Below, piece after piece: positions 10,712 through 21,815 of a stretch of 64,000 nucleotides of DNA. Made by a program: the position numbers and the translations under genes. Position 1 is the first letter of the stretch; the number at the start of each line of letters is the position of its first letter. The notes beneath the pieces were generated by a model. It was not told where the DNA came from. It made no database searches and worked only from the letters and a program-made list of their open reading frames with translations. Origin of the DNA: Paulinella micropora (Eukaryota; Cercozoa; Imbricatea; Euglyphida; Paulinellidae); the NCBI GenBank assembly GCA_019918135.1, contig WBZZ01006437.1, forward strand, positions 196,001 to 260,000. The letters run 5' to 3'.

Positions 10712-10878
10712 TATCTCCTGCCAATTGAGCCAAAAGGCCATGTGCATCCAGTCCTCCATTCCATAAGGAAAGTCTCCACACCAATCGGTGGAATAAAGGA
10801 AGTGACGGCATAGAACATTACTCTAGGAGCTTTATACCAATCAGCCCATTGAAAAGGACCAATGGCCTATGTACTCCC

Positions 10879-10880
<2 letters not shown>
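10711..10880 (-). mobile_element. SINE-B copy 2
   Basis: Near-identical to copy 1; flanked on both sides by (AAT)n (10642-10710 and 10881-10933). Confidence 0.9.
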
Positions 10881-10933
<53 letters not shown>

Positions 10934-10934
<1 letters not shown>

Positions 10935-11109
10935 GTGTATCTCCTGCCAATTGCTGAGCCAAAAGGCCATGTGCATCCAGTCCTCCATTCCATAAGGAAA
11001 GTCTCCACACCAATCGGTGGAATAAAGGAAGTGACGGCATAGAACATTACTCTAGGAGCTTTATACCAATCAGCCCATGGAAAGGGACCGATGGCCTATG
11101 TACTCCCTA
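10934..11109 (-). mobile_element. SINE-B copy 3
   Basis: Full-length unit of about 176 bp, head to tail with copies 2 and 4 and separated from them only by (AAT)n. Confidence 0.9.
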
Positions 11110-11142
<33 letters not shown>

Positions 11143-11143
<1 letters not shown>

Positions 11144-11313
11144 TGGTCTGCCAATATCTGAGCCAAAAGGCCATGTGCATCCAGTCCTCCATTCCATAAG
11201 GAAAGTCTCCACACCAATCGGTGGAATAAAGGAAGTGACGGCATAGAACATTTCTCTAGGAGCTTTATACCAATCAGCCCATGGAAAGGGACCGATGGCC
11301 TATGTACTCCCTA
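11143..11313 (-). mobile_element. SINE-B copy 4
   Basis: Same unit with a slightly altered 3' end (ATGGTCTGCCAATATCTGAG on the plus strand). Confidence 0.9.
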
Positions 11314-11339
11314 ATAATAATAATAATAATAATAATAAT

Positions 11340-11512
11340 AGTGTATCTTCTGCCAATTGCTGAGCCAAAAGGCCATGTGCATCCAGTCCTCCATTCCATA
11401 AGGAAAGTCTCCACACCAATCGGTGGAATAAAGGAAGTGACGGCATAGAACATTACTCTAGGAGCTTTATACCAATCAGCCCATGGAAAGGTCCGATGGC
11501 CTATGTACTCCC

Positions 11513-11514
<2 letters not shown>
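11340..11514 (-). mobile_element. SINE-B copy 5
   Basis: Full-length unit, last of the four-copy chain; followed by (AAT)n to about 11,549. Confidence 0.9.
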
Positions 11515-11549
<35 letters not shown>

Positions 11550-11554
<5 letters not shown>

Positions 11555-12235
11555 TAACTAGGGGCTGCGCCAACACCTGAAAGGATGGTTTGCGGTGCGC
11601 TTCGCGCACCCACCCCCCCTCCCCCCCCCCCCCAACATACACACACACACACACACACCCTTACCCCCCTCTGGCTAGGGTTCCCGGGGGGAGAGCCCCC
11701 TGGACCCACCCTTTCCCGTCGACAGGGTACGTTCAATTGCCGGAGGTACCAGCAGATCGCAAATGTAAGCTCTGTTGGCATGACAACCTAAAATCTCTGG
11801 TTTTTGTGCCACCCGCCACCAAAACTTTTTTATCTCCGAAGAGAGCGCACCTAGAGGTGTCGGGTACACCAAACATCAGCGTCAAACTCTCTCGGATGTG
11901 CGCAAACGGCGCCTGGTGGCGCAAAACCTCGAATTTCCGGTGTGTATGCCACCAGGCGCCACAATTTTTATATTTTCGAAGAGAGCTCATCAAGAAGTGT
12001 CAGATACACTAAATAACAGCCGCTAACTCCCTCTGGTGTGCGTAAACGACGCCTGGTGGCACAAGACATCAATTTTCTGGTGTGGGTGCCACCCGCGACC
12101 AAAACGGGTACGTACAATCGCGGGCTGGGGTTCCCGGGGGGTGGGCCCAATCGACCACCGGAGACCCCCTGCCCCGTCGACATGGTACATTCAATTGCCC
12201 CGTTCGGCAGGGAGGCACCGGCAAGTAGTGCTAAA
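11550..12235. repeat. Degenerate tandem repeats with C-run and (CA)n
   Basis: Includes a short hairpin GGTGCGC-TTC-GCGCACC (about 11,594-11,610), a C-run, (CA)n, then two to three diverged units of about 165 bp sharing blocks like CGCCTGGTGGC and TTCGAAGAGAGCTCA. A TTCCCGGGGGG block occurs at 11,681 and 12,130. No coding signal. Confidence 0.55.
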
Positions 12236-13495
12236 AAACAAGGAAATTTGGCATTCAGGACATTCCCCTAACGCAAATATTTGCGTGAATTTCAAAAAAA
12301 TTATATCAGCATCAAGATCGAGTCTGCTGCTAACCACCCTGCCAATATGAGCTCCCAACTCTTCCTGGTTCCCACAAACCATGATTTATATGGAGAGCAG
12401 AAAATATGCTGAAAAAACAAGGAATTTTGGCATTCAGGACACTCCCACTAACGCAAATATTTGCGTGAATTTCAAAAAAACTATATCAGTCTGTGGCTAG
12501 CCACCCTGTCAATATGAGCTCCCAACTCTTCCTGGTTCACACAAACCATGATTTATTCCGACAGGGGTGCAAAAAATAGGCTTTAAAAAAGGAATTTTAG
12601 CATTCAGGACACTCCCACTAACGCAAATGTTTGCGTGAATTCCAAAGAAATTATATCAGAATCAACATCGAGTCTGGGACTAGCAACCCTGTCATTAATA
12701 TGAGCTTCCAGCTCCTCCTAGTTCACACAAACCATGATTTATTCCGACAGGGGTGCGGAAAAAAGAATGAATTTTGGCATTCAGGACACTTTCCTAACGC
12801 AAATATTTGCATGAATTCCAAAAAAGCTATATCAGCATCAAGATCGAGTCTGGGGCTGACCACCCTGCCAATATGAGCTCCCAACTCCTCCTGGTTCCCA
12901 CAAACCATGATTTATTCCGATGGGAGAGCAGAAAATAGGCTAAACAAGCAAGGAATTTTGGCATTCAGGACACTCCCCTAACGCAAATATTTGCGTGAAT
13001 TCCAAAAAAACTATACCAGCATCAAGATCAAGTCTGGGGCTAGCCACCCTGCAAATATGAGCTCCCGACTCCAAGTTCCGACAAACCATGATTTATTCCG
13101 ACGAGGGTGCAGAAAATAGGCTAAACAAGCAAGGAATTTTGGCATTCAGGACACTCCCCTAACGCAAATATTTGCGTGAATTCCAAAAAAATTATACCAG
13201 CATCAAGATCGAGTCTGGAGCTAACCACCCTGCCAATATGAGCTCCCCACGAGTCTGGAGCTAACCACCCACCCAATTCCTGCTGGTTCACACAAACCAT
13301 GATTTATTCCGACAGGGTGCGAAAAGAAACAAGGAATTTTGGCATACAGGACACTCCCCTAACAAAAATATTTGTGTGAATTCCAAAAAAATCATATCAG
13401 CATCAAGATCGAGTCTGGGGCTAACCACTCTGCAAATATGAGCTCCGAACTGCGCCTCGTTCCGACAAACCATGATTTATTCCGACAGGGGTGCG
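12236..13495. repeat. Tandem satellite, about 180-bp monomer, 7 copies
   Basis: The anchor GGCATTCAGGACACTCC recurs near 12250, 12429, 12598, 12777, 12959, 13141 and 13339, a spacing of about 170-200 bp. Most monomers carry the perfect 16-bp palindrome ACGCAAATATTTGCGT (for example 12271-12286 and 12451-12466); it has decayed in the last copy. Non-coding. Confidence 0.9.
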
Positions 13496-13623
13496 GAAAT
13501 GGTGGGGGTGGGGGTGGGGTACACAATTTTCATTTTCCCTCTCCCCCAAACCCCCCACCCCCTTCTCCAACACCTTTCAGGGATAATAATAATAACAATA
13601 ATAATAATAATAATGATAATAAT

Positions 13624-13855
13624 AGTGCTTCTCTGTCAATGGCTGATGCATTTCTGCACATGCGCCTCCATCGTCTCACCCGTGAGGGGAGTACGAAGAA
13701 TTGACGATAAGCTCTAATGACACCCCCGCAAGGGCAGTTCCAACACTTCCAGACGGGCCGGTATGTTCAATGAAAATACTGGTGGCACCGACGGGAATTG
13801 AACTGGCGACAGGGCCCAGATGGTAGAACTTGACCACTGGGCTATCACGGTGTCC
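13624..13855 (-). mobile_element. SINE-A copy 3 (short form)
   Basis: tRNA-like head and body as in the other copies, but with only one copy of the 34-bp internal segment. Confidence 0.9.
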
Positions 13856-13884
13856 ATAATAATGATAATAATAATAATAATAAT

Positions 13885-14151
13885 AGTGCTTCTCTGTCAA
13901 TGGCTGATGCATTTCTGCACATGCGCCTCCATCGTCTCACCCGTGAGGGGAGTACGAAGAATTGACGATAGGCTCTAATGACACCCCCGCAAGGACAGTT
14001 CCAACACTTCCAGACGGACCGGTATGTTCAATGAAAACACTGGTCCAGACGGATCGGTATGTTCAATGAAAATACTGGTGGCACCGACGGGAATCGAACT
14101 GGCGACAGGGCCCAGATGGCAGAACTTGACCACTGGGCTATCACGGTGTCC
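13885..14151 (-). mobile_element. SINE-A copy 4
   Basis: Full-length long form with the duplicated internal segment; (AAT)n on both sides. Confidence 0.9.
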
Positions 14152-14192
<41 letters not shown>

Positions 14193-14193
<1 letters not shown>

Positions 14194-14376
14194 GTGCTTC
14201 TCTGTCAATGGCTGATGCATTTCTGCACATGCGCCTCCATCGTCTCACCCGTAAGGGGAGTACGAAGAATTGACGATAAGCTCTAATGACACCCCCGCAA
14301 GGGCAGTTCCAACACTTCCAGACGGGCCGGTAATACTATGTTCAATGAAAATATTGGTCCAGAAATAGACCGGTAT

Positions 14377-14379
<3 letters not shown>
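14193..14379 (-). mobile_element. SINE-A copy 5, 5'-truncated
   Basis: Lacks the tRNA-like head; body and 3' block present. Truncation at the 5' end is typical of incomplete target-primed reverse transcription. Confidence 0.85.
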
Positions 14380-14421
<42 letters not shown>

Positions 14422-14422
<1 letters not shown>

Positions 14423-14542
14423 GTGGTGCTTCTCTGTCAATGGCTGATGCATTTCTGCACATGCGCCTCCATCGTCTCACCCGTGAGGGGAGTACGAAGA
14501 ATTGACGATAGGCTCTAATGACACCCCCGCAAGGGCAGTTCC
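14422..14542 (-). mobile_element. SINE-A copy 6, 5'-truncated
   Basis: Only the 3' 120 bp of the family, ending in (ATT)n on the minus strand. Confidence 0.85.
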
Positions 14543-14611
<69 letters not shown>

Positions 14612-14612
<1 letters not shown>

Positions 14613-14784
14613 GTGTATCTCCTGCCAATTGCTGAGCCAAAAGGCCATGTGCATCCAGTCCTCCATTCCATAAGGAAAGTCTCCACACCAATCGGTGGAA
14701 TAAAGGAAGTGACGGCATAGAACATTACTCTAGGAGCTTTATACCAATCAGCCCATGGAAAGGACCGATGGCCTATGTACTCCC

Positions 14785-14786
<2 letters not shown>
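14612..14786 (-). mobile_element. SINE-B copy 6
   Basis: Full-length unit flanked by (AAT)n at 14543-14611 and 14787-14812. Confidence 0.9.

Positions 14787-14815
<29 letters not shown>

Positions 14816-14856
<41 letters not shown>
14816..14856. repeat. (AT)n microsatellite
   Basis: About 18 AT units after the last (AAT)n tract. Confidence 0.95.
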
Positions 14857-14858
<2 letters not shown>

Positions 14859-15228
14859 ACATAAAAGTCCTGAGCATGATGCTACACTACATCCGCTCTT
14901 GGTGCACGACTTTAAACTGTTCCACCCCATGTTCGCCTGTCTTGGTCATGACTTTAAACTGTAGCATCCCATGTTTTTTAACTTACAATTGTTCATCAAT
15001 TCTTAATTTCTTATTTGTCCTTTTCCCTTTCTCTTTCTGTTCCATTCTGTAGGCGCAGATAGGTAAATATACCACTTTTCTTATACCCTTATACACAGTG
15101 ATGTATATATAGGTGAATTGTATCTAGTCAAGATATGGTTATATGTGTTTCAGTGTAATTACTTTGAGCCGGCGGTTGAAAACGATAATATTAAGATAAG
15201 TGACCGGTAGTACGACTTTTTACGCCTG

Positions 15229-15531
15229 TTGCCGTTTCATCAACAACAATATTTTATAAGAAGTCCTGACTTTGAGCAACTCAGCATGCTCATTAAAGAG
15301 GCCTTTACCGACTCCTTTCAGAGTCCACCGGTCCTGTCTCACACAGTTATTCATACGAAAGGGAGAGGTAATTTGATAAAGAGAATTCTGACAACTGACT
15401 ACAGTACGTCACGTCGCAAAACTAAGATAAGCGTAACGGAACTTTCAAATAAGCTGGAGGGAAAGCCTAGTATAATGACTGTACTCCAGTTACTGACTAC
15501 TTATCTAGAAATTTCTGCAAAGACTGATTAA
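15229..15531 (+). CDS. Hypothetical ORF, 100 codons
   Basis: Starts MPFHQQQYFIRSPDFEQLS and ends LEISAKTD. Ordinary amino-acid mix, no recognised motif. The region on both sides (14.86-16.62 kb) shows no other coding signal. It could be a lone exon, a relic or chance. Confidence 0.25.
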   Translation: MPFHQQQYFIRSPDFEQLSMLIKEAFTDSFQSPPVLSHTVIHTKGRGNLIKRILTTDYSTSRRKTKISVTELSNKLEGKPSIMTVLQLLTTYLEISAKTD

Positions 15532-16620
15532 GTTCATCATAGTACTGCCACTACTACAGAGTGGCAAAGTATAGTGTCCACTAGTCAAATAATTAAGTGG
15601 AATTAGTACTATCCGTCCTTATGACAAATCAGACTACCCTAGTAACGGTAACTCCGGGAAACGTCGGAAATGAAATAGGAATAACGCTCCCCCTTAGTTA
15701 TTTGTCATAACTCAGTGACGATATCACCGGCTAGTATACTCAGTCTAGTCTAACATCGTAAAAAAAAAATTTTCAAGGCGTGGCGCTTCCCGTAAGGGGT
15801 ACCAAACTTGAAAGTCAAGAAAAATATAACATAAATATGGTAGGGGTGTGCGAAAAAAGTGAAAAGAAAGAAAGCGATCAATTCTTTGCGTAGAAATAAA
15901 ATTCTCCAGTGTCCGACGCCCCGGGCCCGCCAGAAAAGTCTGGTTGGGGTGGCGCGGCCACCCGCGCCCGGCAAAGCCCGGATCCCCCCTCCGCCAACGG
16001 CCGCTATCCTACGATCCGATCGTCCAATGCGTCCAGATCAACACCTATAGGAGAGGACACACTAGCACAAAGAGAACACAAAGAAAAACAAAACACAAAA
16101 CACTGTCATCGGTGAAACACCCATAATCAATCCGGGGATGCCGGAATGACAACCGTGAATTTGTTCAATAAGTATACGAACTGATCACGAGCTAACGCCG
16201 GGTTCGATGAGTAAATCACCGATTTGTTTCTTAGTACTTACTTTAATAAACTTTATCTCACCATCTCTCTGTGAATGATGTTTAGGCATCACCCCCCGGA
16301 TAGCCGGTAAAAAGTATCCTTTTTCTGGTGTCAGGTGCACCTAGTTTTTTCCCATTATTTTCAATATCGTTTGGCCGGATTTGACCTAATGCCATTTTAA
16401 CCTTGGTCTGTTGCCGTTTTCTTTTCGGCTTCACTGAGCTAATATAACGAGACATCATTCTCTTTTGGGGATTTGTGTCTGGTTGTATTACCGACTTTTT
16501 ATTGAGCTATCTTCGGGGATTGTAACAGATGGATGCAATGTATTTCGAGAGGCAAATGTTTGGTGCGTGGTCCGGATAATCCCCGTTCGCCTGCCGCCCG
16601 AGAATTGTTTGGGTGTTATC
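15532..16620. other. Non-coding left border of the GC-rich island
   Basis: AT-rich to mixed composition with an A-run near 15,760. No gene or known repeat recognised. Composition rises sharply near 16,735. Confidence 0.5.
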
Positions 16621-16621
16621 C

Positions 16622-17584
16622 TCATATAATTCGACCGGACCTTTTTGCGGAATTCCGAGTTCCAGGCTGTCTAACATGACCTACAGCTAGACTCTCTCTA
16701 ATACATTCTGCTGCTGCAAATATTTCAGCATCATTCGAGCAGTTCGGGCACGGCGCGAACGGGTTCGCGGCCGCGCCGCCGTCCACGGCGCACACGCCCG
16801 GCAGCACGATGGGCGCGGCCAGGCTCGCCTGCACCTGGACCTGGTCGCCAAAGGACCAGTGGCCGGCGGTGGCGTCCCAGGCCAGGTCGCGGTCGTACGA
16901 GTAGTACTCGCTCAGCCGCAGGTCCGTGGTGGGCGCGGGGCACGCCAGCACGGGCGCCGAGGCGTCCAGCAGCGCGAAGCGCAGCGTGCACTGCGTCGAC
17001 AGGCCCGAGTGGTCGTCGTACGCCGTGATGCGCGCCGTGAGCTCGTACGGCACGCGCGAGATCTGCAGCAGCGGCAGCGTCTGCGTGTAGTTGGTGTAGT
17101 TCTGGCCCTCCAGCACCTCGTACGTGAAGCTCAGCGCCGGGTCCGAGTTGTCGGTCGCCGCGTACCACGCCGTCAGGTCCAGGTCGTAGCCCGCCGTGCC
17201 CACGCTGATGTTCTGCACCTGCCCGGCGGGGCACACCGTGAAGACGGGCGCCTGGTCGTCCAGCACCCGCACGTCGAACTGGCACGACCCCGTGTTGCCG
17301 TACGTGTCCGTGTACGTGCGCACCAGCGTGTGGAAGGCGTCCGGCCCCGTGTACGCGAGCGGGTCGGCCAGCGCGTACGTGGTGACCACGGTCGCGTCGA
17401 AGTTGTCGGTCACCGTCACGTTGGGGGACGTGCCGCTCCAGTACCCGAGGCCCGGCAGCGTGTTCACCGTCAGGTCCGGGCACGTGAGCACGGGCGCGTC
17501 CACGTCGCGCACCTCGACGTACAGCACGCACGGCACCGGCGGGCCAACACGAGCGGCCGACAGCAGTGCCGGGCACGCGCCCAC
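16622..17584 (-). CDS. HYR (hyalin repeat) domain protein at the island's left edge
   Basis: 320 codons. At least one full HYR-like unit, with DAPVLTCP....NVTVTDNF at its start and a TDTYGNTGSCQFDVRV end, then a second start (DDQAPVFTVCP) and a third (DASAPVLACP). HYR domains are immunoglobulin-like folds in extracellular adhesion proteins. Several N-glycosylation sequons (NVT, NYT, NCS) also point to a secreted protein. The ORF begins at a GTG; the frame stays open upstream with a hydrophobic VLCAAASAVIATG stretch that could be the signal peptide, so the start is unsettled. The C-terminal tail crosses the composition change at the island edge. Confidence 0.6.
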   Translation of the reverse strand: MGACPALLSAARVGPPVPCVLYVEVRDVDAPVLTCPDLTVNTLPGLGYWSGTSPNVTVTDNFDATVVTTYALADPLAYTGPDAFHTLVRTYTDTYGNTGSCQFDVRVLDDQAPVFTVCPAGQVQNISVGTAGYDLDLTAWYAATDNSDPALSFTYEVLEGQNYTNYTQTLPLLQISRVPYELTARITAYDDHSGLSTQCTLRFALLDASAPVLACPAPTTDLRLSEYYSYDRDLAWDATAGHWSFGDQVQVQASLAAPIVLPGVCAVDGGAAANPFAPCPNCSNDAEIFAAAECIRESLAVGHVRQPGTRNSAKRSGRII

Positions 17585-17876
17585 AGTGTGTACGGCGTTC
17601 GCGGCGGTGGCCCAGCCGAGGCCGGATGAACCCGTCGCGATGACCGCGCTGGCCGCAGCGCACAGGACAGGGGGGGGGGGAGAGAGAAGAGGGAGGGAGA
17701 GCAGACGGGGGAGAGAGGGTACTCCCCCTCCCTACCGTCACGGGGAAACGGCAGCGAGCGTGTGCCGGGTGGGAGGTGGGGGAGCCTGCCGCCCCATCAG
17801 CCGCCCCCCACTCCCCGCACTCCGTCGGCCGCGTGCGTGCAGCCGCCCCACAACCCCCGTGCGGAGCGTGGTACCG

Positions 17877-19432
17877 ATGCAGAACCGGCTGAACGAGCTG
17901 TCCGTCAAGATGCGGACGCGTGCCCAGCGCCGTCGTCCTTCCGCCGAGTCCGAGCCCGCGGCGGTGGAGTCCTCGTCTTCTGGGAGTGAAACAGAGGGCG
18001 ATGAGCCGGAGGGGCAGGTTTTTGCTGACGCGCAGCCACCACGCGCGGTGGCGCCGGTGGCCACCAACGCCGCCATCCAAGATAACCCCTTGCTCATGGG
18101 CCTGAGTGAAGAAACCCTGAAGAAAACTATCCAACGCCAGCAAGCAGGTTTCTATGCCATCGCCGACGTCATCGCAGCCCTCAAGGGCTGTTCGACCAAG
18201 GTTGCTAGAAAAGATTATGGTAGACTGAAGGAGAAATTGACGGAACCCCATCTTGGTGCAGTGTCCAAAAAAATCGCGTTCAAGCGTAGTGACGGGAAAA
18301 GGGGGATCCCCGTGGATTGTTACCAGTTCTGCGACTTGATGAAGATCTTGCCCTTGCTGCCCGGGCCCGCGGCCCGCCGCGTTCGGCATGAGCAAGCGAA
18401 CCTCGCGACCCGTGCCTGCGCCGGCGACCATGAGTTGGAGCAGGCCCTGCCCCTCAGGCGGCAGGAGCTGTCGGAGGCTACCAGGCGCGAGCTGCTGGCG
18501 GGGGTGAGCACGGCGCAGCCCGCGCTGCCTAGCGCTGCGCCGGTGATCACATCGTCGCTGGCCGCCGTACCGGCGGCAGGTGCGGTCCAGGTGCCACCAC
18601 CACCGCCGCAGGAGGTAGCGGAGCCGGCCGTGAAGCGGCAGTGCTTGGAACTGCTAGAGTCGGAGCGAGAGTTGCTAGCAGCGAAGCGGGAATTGGCCCT
18701 CCTCAAGCGCGTGGTTTGCGAAGAAGAGCTGGCCGCACTGGAGACAGGCTGGGCCCTGCAACAGAAACAGCTGCAGCTCAGGCGCGAAGCACTGGAGGCC
18801 GGCTGGGAACTGGAACAGAAGCAGCTGCAGCTCAGGTGCGAAAGCGTCGCGGCTAACCAGCAGGCCGTCTTCCGCGTGTATCAGACCACGGTGGATCTGT
18901 ACCAGCAACAGCTGCAGGAGGGCGGGCTGGCGCTGGATGCCCGCGACATCATGTTCGTCAGTGACGAGCGACGGAACAACGCCAGGCGGGCGCTCGCGCT
19001 GCTAAAGCGCGCGGGGGTTTGTGCTACGTTCGAGCAGGCGCTGGGCAGCCACGCGGCGCTGCCGGCGCACCGCTCGACGAGTCGACCGGGCCGGAGGCCC
19101 GCCCCGAGGGCGCGCCGGGCGCTGGCACCCTGGCCCCGCGAGCACCGGCGCTGCCGGCGGAGGCGGTGCCACGGGCGGAGCTGGGCTTGACCGAGGTCCT
19201 GCTGCGGTTGGCGCCGGCGCCCGCGCCCAGGGGCGCCGAGCTCACGGGGCTGCTGATCCGGGCCGGCAAGTACGCGGCGGCTGCCTACCGGGCGGCGCAC
19301 GGCGGCCAGCCTCCCCCGCGCGTGCAGCGCCTGGTCGGAGGTGCCTTGCGGCAGGTGAACCTGTACCACCAGGACGACGAGGCGCTGCTGGAGGCGGCCT
19401 GCCGGCGGGCGCTGGCCCCGGCCGAGGGGTAG
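17877..19432 (+). pseudogene. KilA/BRO-like DNA-binding protein locus (viral-type)
   Basis: Acidic Ser-rich N-terminus, then about 110 residues resembling the BRO-N/MSV199 class (ADVIAALKGCSTKVARKDYG, an RGIPVDCYQF block, then LPGPAARRVRHEQAN). A Pro-rich linker and a Glu/Leu/Gln coiled coil with two near-identical 20-residue units follow. The C-terminal part has an AGKYAAAAYRAAHG...QVNLYHQDDEALLEAA pattern like the tails of BRO-family proteins in large DNA viruses. BRO proteins bind DNA and are usually multicopy in viruses. The start ATG at 17877 follows a non-coding GC-rich stretch. The locus looks broken (about one break). Confidence 0.6.
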
Positions 19433-19508
19433 CCGGGGGCCCGTGCACACGCGCCCGCGGCTTCGGCCGGGGGCCCGTGCACACGCGCCCGCGGCTTCGG
19501 CCGGGGGC
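19432..19508. repeat. 34-bp tandem duplication
   Basis: Two identical copies of a unit containing CCCGTGCACACGCGCCCGCG, plus the start of a third, at the end of the BRO-like locus. Confidence 0.9.
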
Positions 19509-19942
19509 TGGTCAGAGCTCAGCAGGTCTTCGACGAGGCAGGCGTCGCCTAGCCCACGTGCGCAGGCCGGAGGGCACACCCCCCGCTCACCTCCTGTACT
19601 GGCCACCGGAACACACTGCCAGCAGGCTAATAATGAATGTCTATTTTTCCCCAAGGTACTTCTTATTAAGAGCTGACGGTGGACAGGAGTGGTAGGCCCC
19701 TTTTCCGTCCTGGTCCGAACTAAAGCAGGCACAGCCAGAGCCAGACTAGAAGAAGCTCTGCTGGCCACCGCACGACAGAGGCGTCTCCTGCGCAGCCCCC
19801 GGCCTGCGTCCCCCGGCCAAGCCCCAGCCTCGACCGGCGCTTGGTGTCCCGGCTAAAGCCTCGGCCGAGCCACGGCGCCCAGAGCCGCCAGTGTCCCGAC
19901 AGGGGGTTACCCGAGTCAGGCCGGACGCCCCCAGGCTTCTGG

Positions 19943-21501
19943 CTAGGCTGGGGCTGGTCCAGCGCTCGCGAGCGGAAGTTGTCGGTGAGTGTTAGGGGGG
20001 TGCAGACCCTCGGGACAATAAAGCCTGCTATACCAACCGTATTGTCCTTCCTCGGTGTAGATATCGTGCTTGGCCTGGACAAGCCCCCCTGGTGGAGCAG
20101 CTAGAACGGCTAGGGCTTCCCGCGTAACCCCGGCTAAGCAGTGATACGCAGCGGCACCTGCAAAGTTCAAGAGGCGCACTTGGACCCAGCGCTGTATTTG
20201 TGGGTGTGTAAGGTGCAGAGACGGGAGGAGGAGGAGGCACAGCGACGCTTTGAGCACTGTCGCTGTCAGGCCTTCCGCTGTTTTCAGCAGTGCGACTTCG
20301 GCGGTTTCCCTGCCGTAATTTACTGACACGCGGATTTGTGCCGTCCAGCGGGCCCCGGGGTTGGTGGCCACGTGTGTGCTAAACACAGGCCGTGTCCATT
20401 CGAAGCTTCCTCCTGTGCTACGCGGTGGTAGCCGGTAATCGGTGGCTAGCTGCACGGCCTGGTTATCTAGGCCCTGTTCCCCCCTGTCCCAGGCTGGTGT
20501 CGTCAACTGGAACAAGGACCGCGAGGTCTGGCTGAGCGCAGACAGGCTTGGTCGGTCCAGGAATGAAACGGCGTGCTGCAGATGCTGGGCCGGCAAGGGG
20601 AGCGACGACGCCCACCCTCTGTCCACCGACACTGAATAATATCCGGCCAGGTAACCAAGCAACTCTCGTAGCTTCTGCTGGTTGCTAGGCATGGTATGGA
20701 TTTCCTGTAAGGACGGGTAGTCCTCAAGCTTCGGACCAAGACAGGCCACTAATTGGGATTCAATCACCGGCCGAAGCCTGTCAACGTTGTGCTGGTACAT
20801 AGGGCTATCGGCCGTCTTCAGGCAGATGTAGGCCTTCTTCAATAAATCGAGGGGCTGCCCCTGCTGTACCAAGGCGGCCAGCGGGTCTCGGGAGAGAGAA
20901 GCCACGAATTCCCCTGTCCACTCATCCGACCGCTGGGGAAGAGCCAGTGTTTGGGGAGCTGTCTGTCTGAGAACGCGCCAGGCTTTGAATTCCTGCATGG
21001 CTCGGCTAGGAGCGGCGTGCAAGTCGCAGCCCAACCCAACCACGTCAAAGCGCAGGCCCTGAAAGCGGGGCAGCTCGCCCCTTTCCCCGAAGAGGTGCTC
21101 CAACGCACTGCAGATTCTCAGGTTTGGGAGCAGGCCCCGCCCCCCTACTTCTATCACGATTACTTCAAAGTCGCCGGAGAAGCTTTCCAGGTAGGCTCGG
21201 GGGCTTTGCCACTCGGCCGGCTGGCAGCGAACAGCTCCAGCCCTGGACGGCCCTGCAGCACGCCGGATGGTGCAGTGCACTGTGGAACGTGCCAGGAGTG
21301 CTTCGCCTCCCCGTCCCCTCGTGTCTCTTGTAGGCCCCAGCAAGCCCGGGCTAGCGCCGGCACGTAGGAACGACCTTCCCCCATGGTCACCACAATGTGA
21401 ATCTTGGGTCCAGCAGAGCAGACCTTACAACGCTTCGCTGGTCGTTGATTGGCGCCAACGGCGGGTACGCCCACAGCACGCTTGTTCGGGGTGGAGATCA
21501 T
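19943..21501 (-). pseudogene. Unknown protein with an F-box-like motif
   Basis: Starts MISTPNKRAVG with a Lys/Arg-rich, nuclear-signal-like segment (RPAKRCKV). About 460 residues follow with no family recognised. A segment SFLDRPSLSALSQTSRSLFQ resembles an F-box core, which normally recruits Skp1 and links a target to SCF ubiquitin ligases. F-box proteins are frequent in nucleocytoviruses. Flanked by the BRO-like locus (convergent) and R2 (divergent). Locus looks broken (about one break). The F-box call is tentative. Confidence 0.35.
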
Positions 21502-21815
21502 GCGGGCGCGCGCCTTCCCCGGCTGTTCGTCCCGACTTTGCCTAGCTAGGGCCTCGAAGCGCACAGCAGGGCCCGGGCAGGCGGCGGAGAGGGGGGAGGG
21601 CGCAGGCGATGGCAAGGAGGGGAGAGGAGGAGGAACGCGCTCCCCCCGCCCGCTTTTCCTCCCCCGGGAGGTAGTGGCGGGGGCAGCGGCAGGCGCAGCG
21701 CTGGGCGCGGGGGTGGCAGGCGCGCGCCCGGGGCGGGGGGCCTGCGCCCCCCGTCTGCGCACGCCCCCCCCCCCGTCCCCCCCCCCCCCCACCCCTCCTC
21801 CGTGCCGGGGAGGGG

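Noticed and set aside
9901-14815. ORFs made of poly-Ile, poly-Asn, poly-Tyr or poly-Leu
   Set aside because: They are translations of (AAT)n tracts and SINE copies, not genes.
16731-18431. 566-codon minus-strand ORF
   Set aside because: It is antisense or out of frame to the HYR and BRO-like genes; Arg/Pro/Gly-rich low-complexity translation typical of GC-rich shadows.
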